From assembly GCA_025352105.1 (NCBI GenBank), contig JANXUB010000222.1, forward strand, positions 1 to 38,541: a stretch of DNA of 38,541 bases, in the 5' to 3' direction. The notes below the pieces were generated by a model, which did not search any database, was not told the DNA's origin, and was given only the letters and a program-made list of their open reading frames with translations. The DNA is from Burkholderiales bacterium. Its GTDB lineage: Bacteria > Pseudomonadota > Gammaproteobacteria > Burkholderiales > Casimicrobiaceae. The position numbers were made by a program, and so were the translations under genes. Positions within the stretch are counted from its first letter, which is position 1. Each line of letters begins with the position of its first letter. This document shows positions 37,648 to 38,541 of the stretch, piece by piece.

Positions 37648-38541
37648 TTGAACCCCGTGGACACGACCGAACCCTTTCAGCGCCCTGCGCAAAAGCGCTG
37701 GCGCGATTACTGGGCGGTCACCAAGCCACGGGTGACGGTACTTGCCGTATTCACCGCGTTCATCGGCATGCTGCTGGTTGATAAATCACTGCCGCCGTGG
37801 ATCGTGGTTGTCGGCGGCTGCGTTGGCATCTGGCTCATCGCGGGCGCGAGTTTCGCGATGAACTGCCTGCTCGAAGCGGCGGTCGACGCCCGCATGAAGC
37901 GCACCAACTGGCGGCCTTCGGCACAAGGCAAACTCAGCACCACCCAGATCGTTGTTTTCGCATTGGTGCTGGGCGCGCTTGGCAGTGCAGTGTTGATGGC
38001 CACAACCAACGTGCTGACGTGGGCGCTGACGCTCGGCACGTTCTTCGGCTATGCCTTCATTTACACGCTGTATCTGAAACCGAACACACCGCAAAACATC
38101 GTGATCGGCGGCGCTGCGGGCGCGATGCCGCCGGTGCTCGGGTGGGTCGCGGTCGCAAATGACGTTTCTGCCGCTCCGCTGCTGCTTTTCCTCATCATCT
38201 TCGCCTGGACGCCGCCTCACTTTTGGGCCTTGGCGCTTTATCGGCAGGAAGATTACGAAAAATCAGGGCTACCGATGTTGCCCGTCACGCACGGCCGCGA
38301 CTTCACGCTGCTACACATGCTGCTCTACACGTTTTTGTTGCTTGCCGTATCGCTTTTGCCGTTTGCCATCCGCATGAATGGCTGGTTGTACGGCATCGTG
38401 GCCCTCGTGTTGGGTGTGCGCTTTATTCAACTGGTCTGGCAATTGAAAAAGAGCTATACGGATCAGAAGTCTCGTGCTGTTTTCCGCTTCTCGCTCACGT
38501 ACCTGACCGGTCTATTCGCGGCGCTGCTGGCGGACCATTAC
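37648..38541 (+). CDS. ctaB: Protohaem IX farnesyltransferase (haem O synthase), truncated by the window end
   Basis: The first 298 codons of a UbiA-family prenyltransferase that adds a farnesyl chain to haem B to make haem O for the oxidase. Visible marks are YWAVTKPRVTVLAVFTAFIG, the first active-site region NCLLEAAVDARMKRT with the NWRP that follows, YTLYLKPNTPQNIVIGG, AAGAMPPVLGW, FAWTPPHFWALALYRQEDYE and GLPMLPVTHG. The start is either TTG at 37648, directly after the previous stop, or GTG at 37657. The frame is open to the right edge, so the final residues lie outside. ctaA, which usually precedes ctaB, is not here. Confidence 0.95.
   Translation, partial: MNPVDTTEPFQRPAQKRWRDYWAVTKPRVTVLAVFTAFIGMLLVDKSLPPWIVVVGGCVGIWLIAGASFAMNCLLEAAVDARMKRTNWRPSAQGKLSTTQIVVFALVLGALGSAVLMATTNVLTWALTLGTFFGYAFIYTLYLKPNTPQNIVIGGAAGAMPPVLGWVAVANDVSAAPLLLFLIIFAWTPPHFWALALYRQEDYEKSGLPMLPVTHGRDFTLLHMLLYTFLLLAVSLLPFAIRMNGWLYGIVALVLGVRFIQLVWQLKKSYTDQKSRAVFRFSLTYLTGLFAALLADHY

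Overview
The window is a gene-dense chromosomal stretch from a betaproteobacterium, most probably of the Burkholderiales. This is inferred from gene content: a caa3-type cytochrome oxidase operon with a ctaG gene, a tiny assembly protein and a twin-membrane-segment protein in the Burkholderiales order, a SpecificRecomb-family membrane protein, a TctC-type binding protein, and a folate pair next to housekeeping genes. No rRNA, tRNA, phage gene or transposase gene was found, but two short palindromic MITE-like elements and several dispersed repeats are present.

Layout. 24-1723: a 5-formyltetrahydrofolate cyclo-ligase coupled to folD. 1724-9448: SpecificRecomb membrane protein, a phytanoyl-CoA-dioxygenase-like enzyme, a MITE in a divergent intergenic space, an exported class I methyltransferase, a double GNAT protein and topoisomerase III. 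9449-10532: about 1.1 kb without a convincing intact gene, holding possible gene remnants and a two-hairpin repeat. 10533-11016: an MmcQ/YjbR protein whose stop codon lies in a second MITE.

11067-21728 is the most interesting region. It encodes a membrane-anchored Ser/Thr kinase coupled to an OmpA-domain lipoprotein, a TelA protein, a membrane-anchored periplasmic-binding-fold protein, a lipoprotein joining such a fold to a von Willebrand A domain, an XpaC-like membrane protein, a small unknown protein, a YgiB-like lipoprotein, a glutathionylspermidine-synthase-like ATP-grasp ligase and a DUF350 membrane protein. I read it as an envelope sensing and stress system related to TelA/XpaC (Ter-type) and YgiB/YgiC/YjfL modules; its biochemical role is not known from the sequence.

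21722-30279 holds an NRDE protein and a set of genes that together spell sulfoacetate degradation: sulfoacetate-CoA ligase (SauT-like), acylating sulfoacetaldehyde dehydrogenase (SauS-like), a TctC-type binding protein and sulfoacetaldehyde acetyltransferase (Xsc) on the minus strand. Diverging from them are an IclR regulator and a phosphate acetyltransferase. The predicted route is sulfoacetate, sulfoacetyl-CoA, sulfoacetaldehyde, then acetyl phosphate plus sulfite, then acetyl-CoA.

30557-38541 is the cytochrome c oxidase operon: a DUF2244 protein, coxB (with cytochrome c and OmpA domains), ctaD, a 42-residue assembly protein, ctaG, coxC, a terminator, a convergent twin-TM protein, SURF1, a thioredoxin-fold-like membrane protein and ctaB, which runs off the right edge. 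A second copy of the two-hairpin repeat lies just before this operon.
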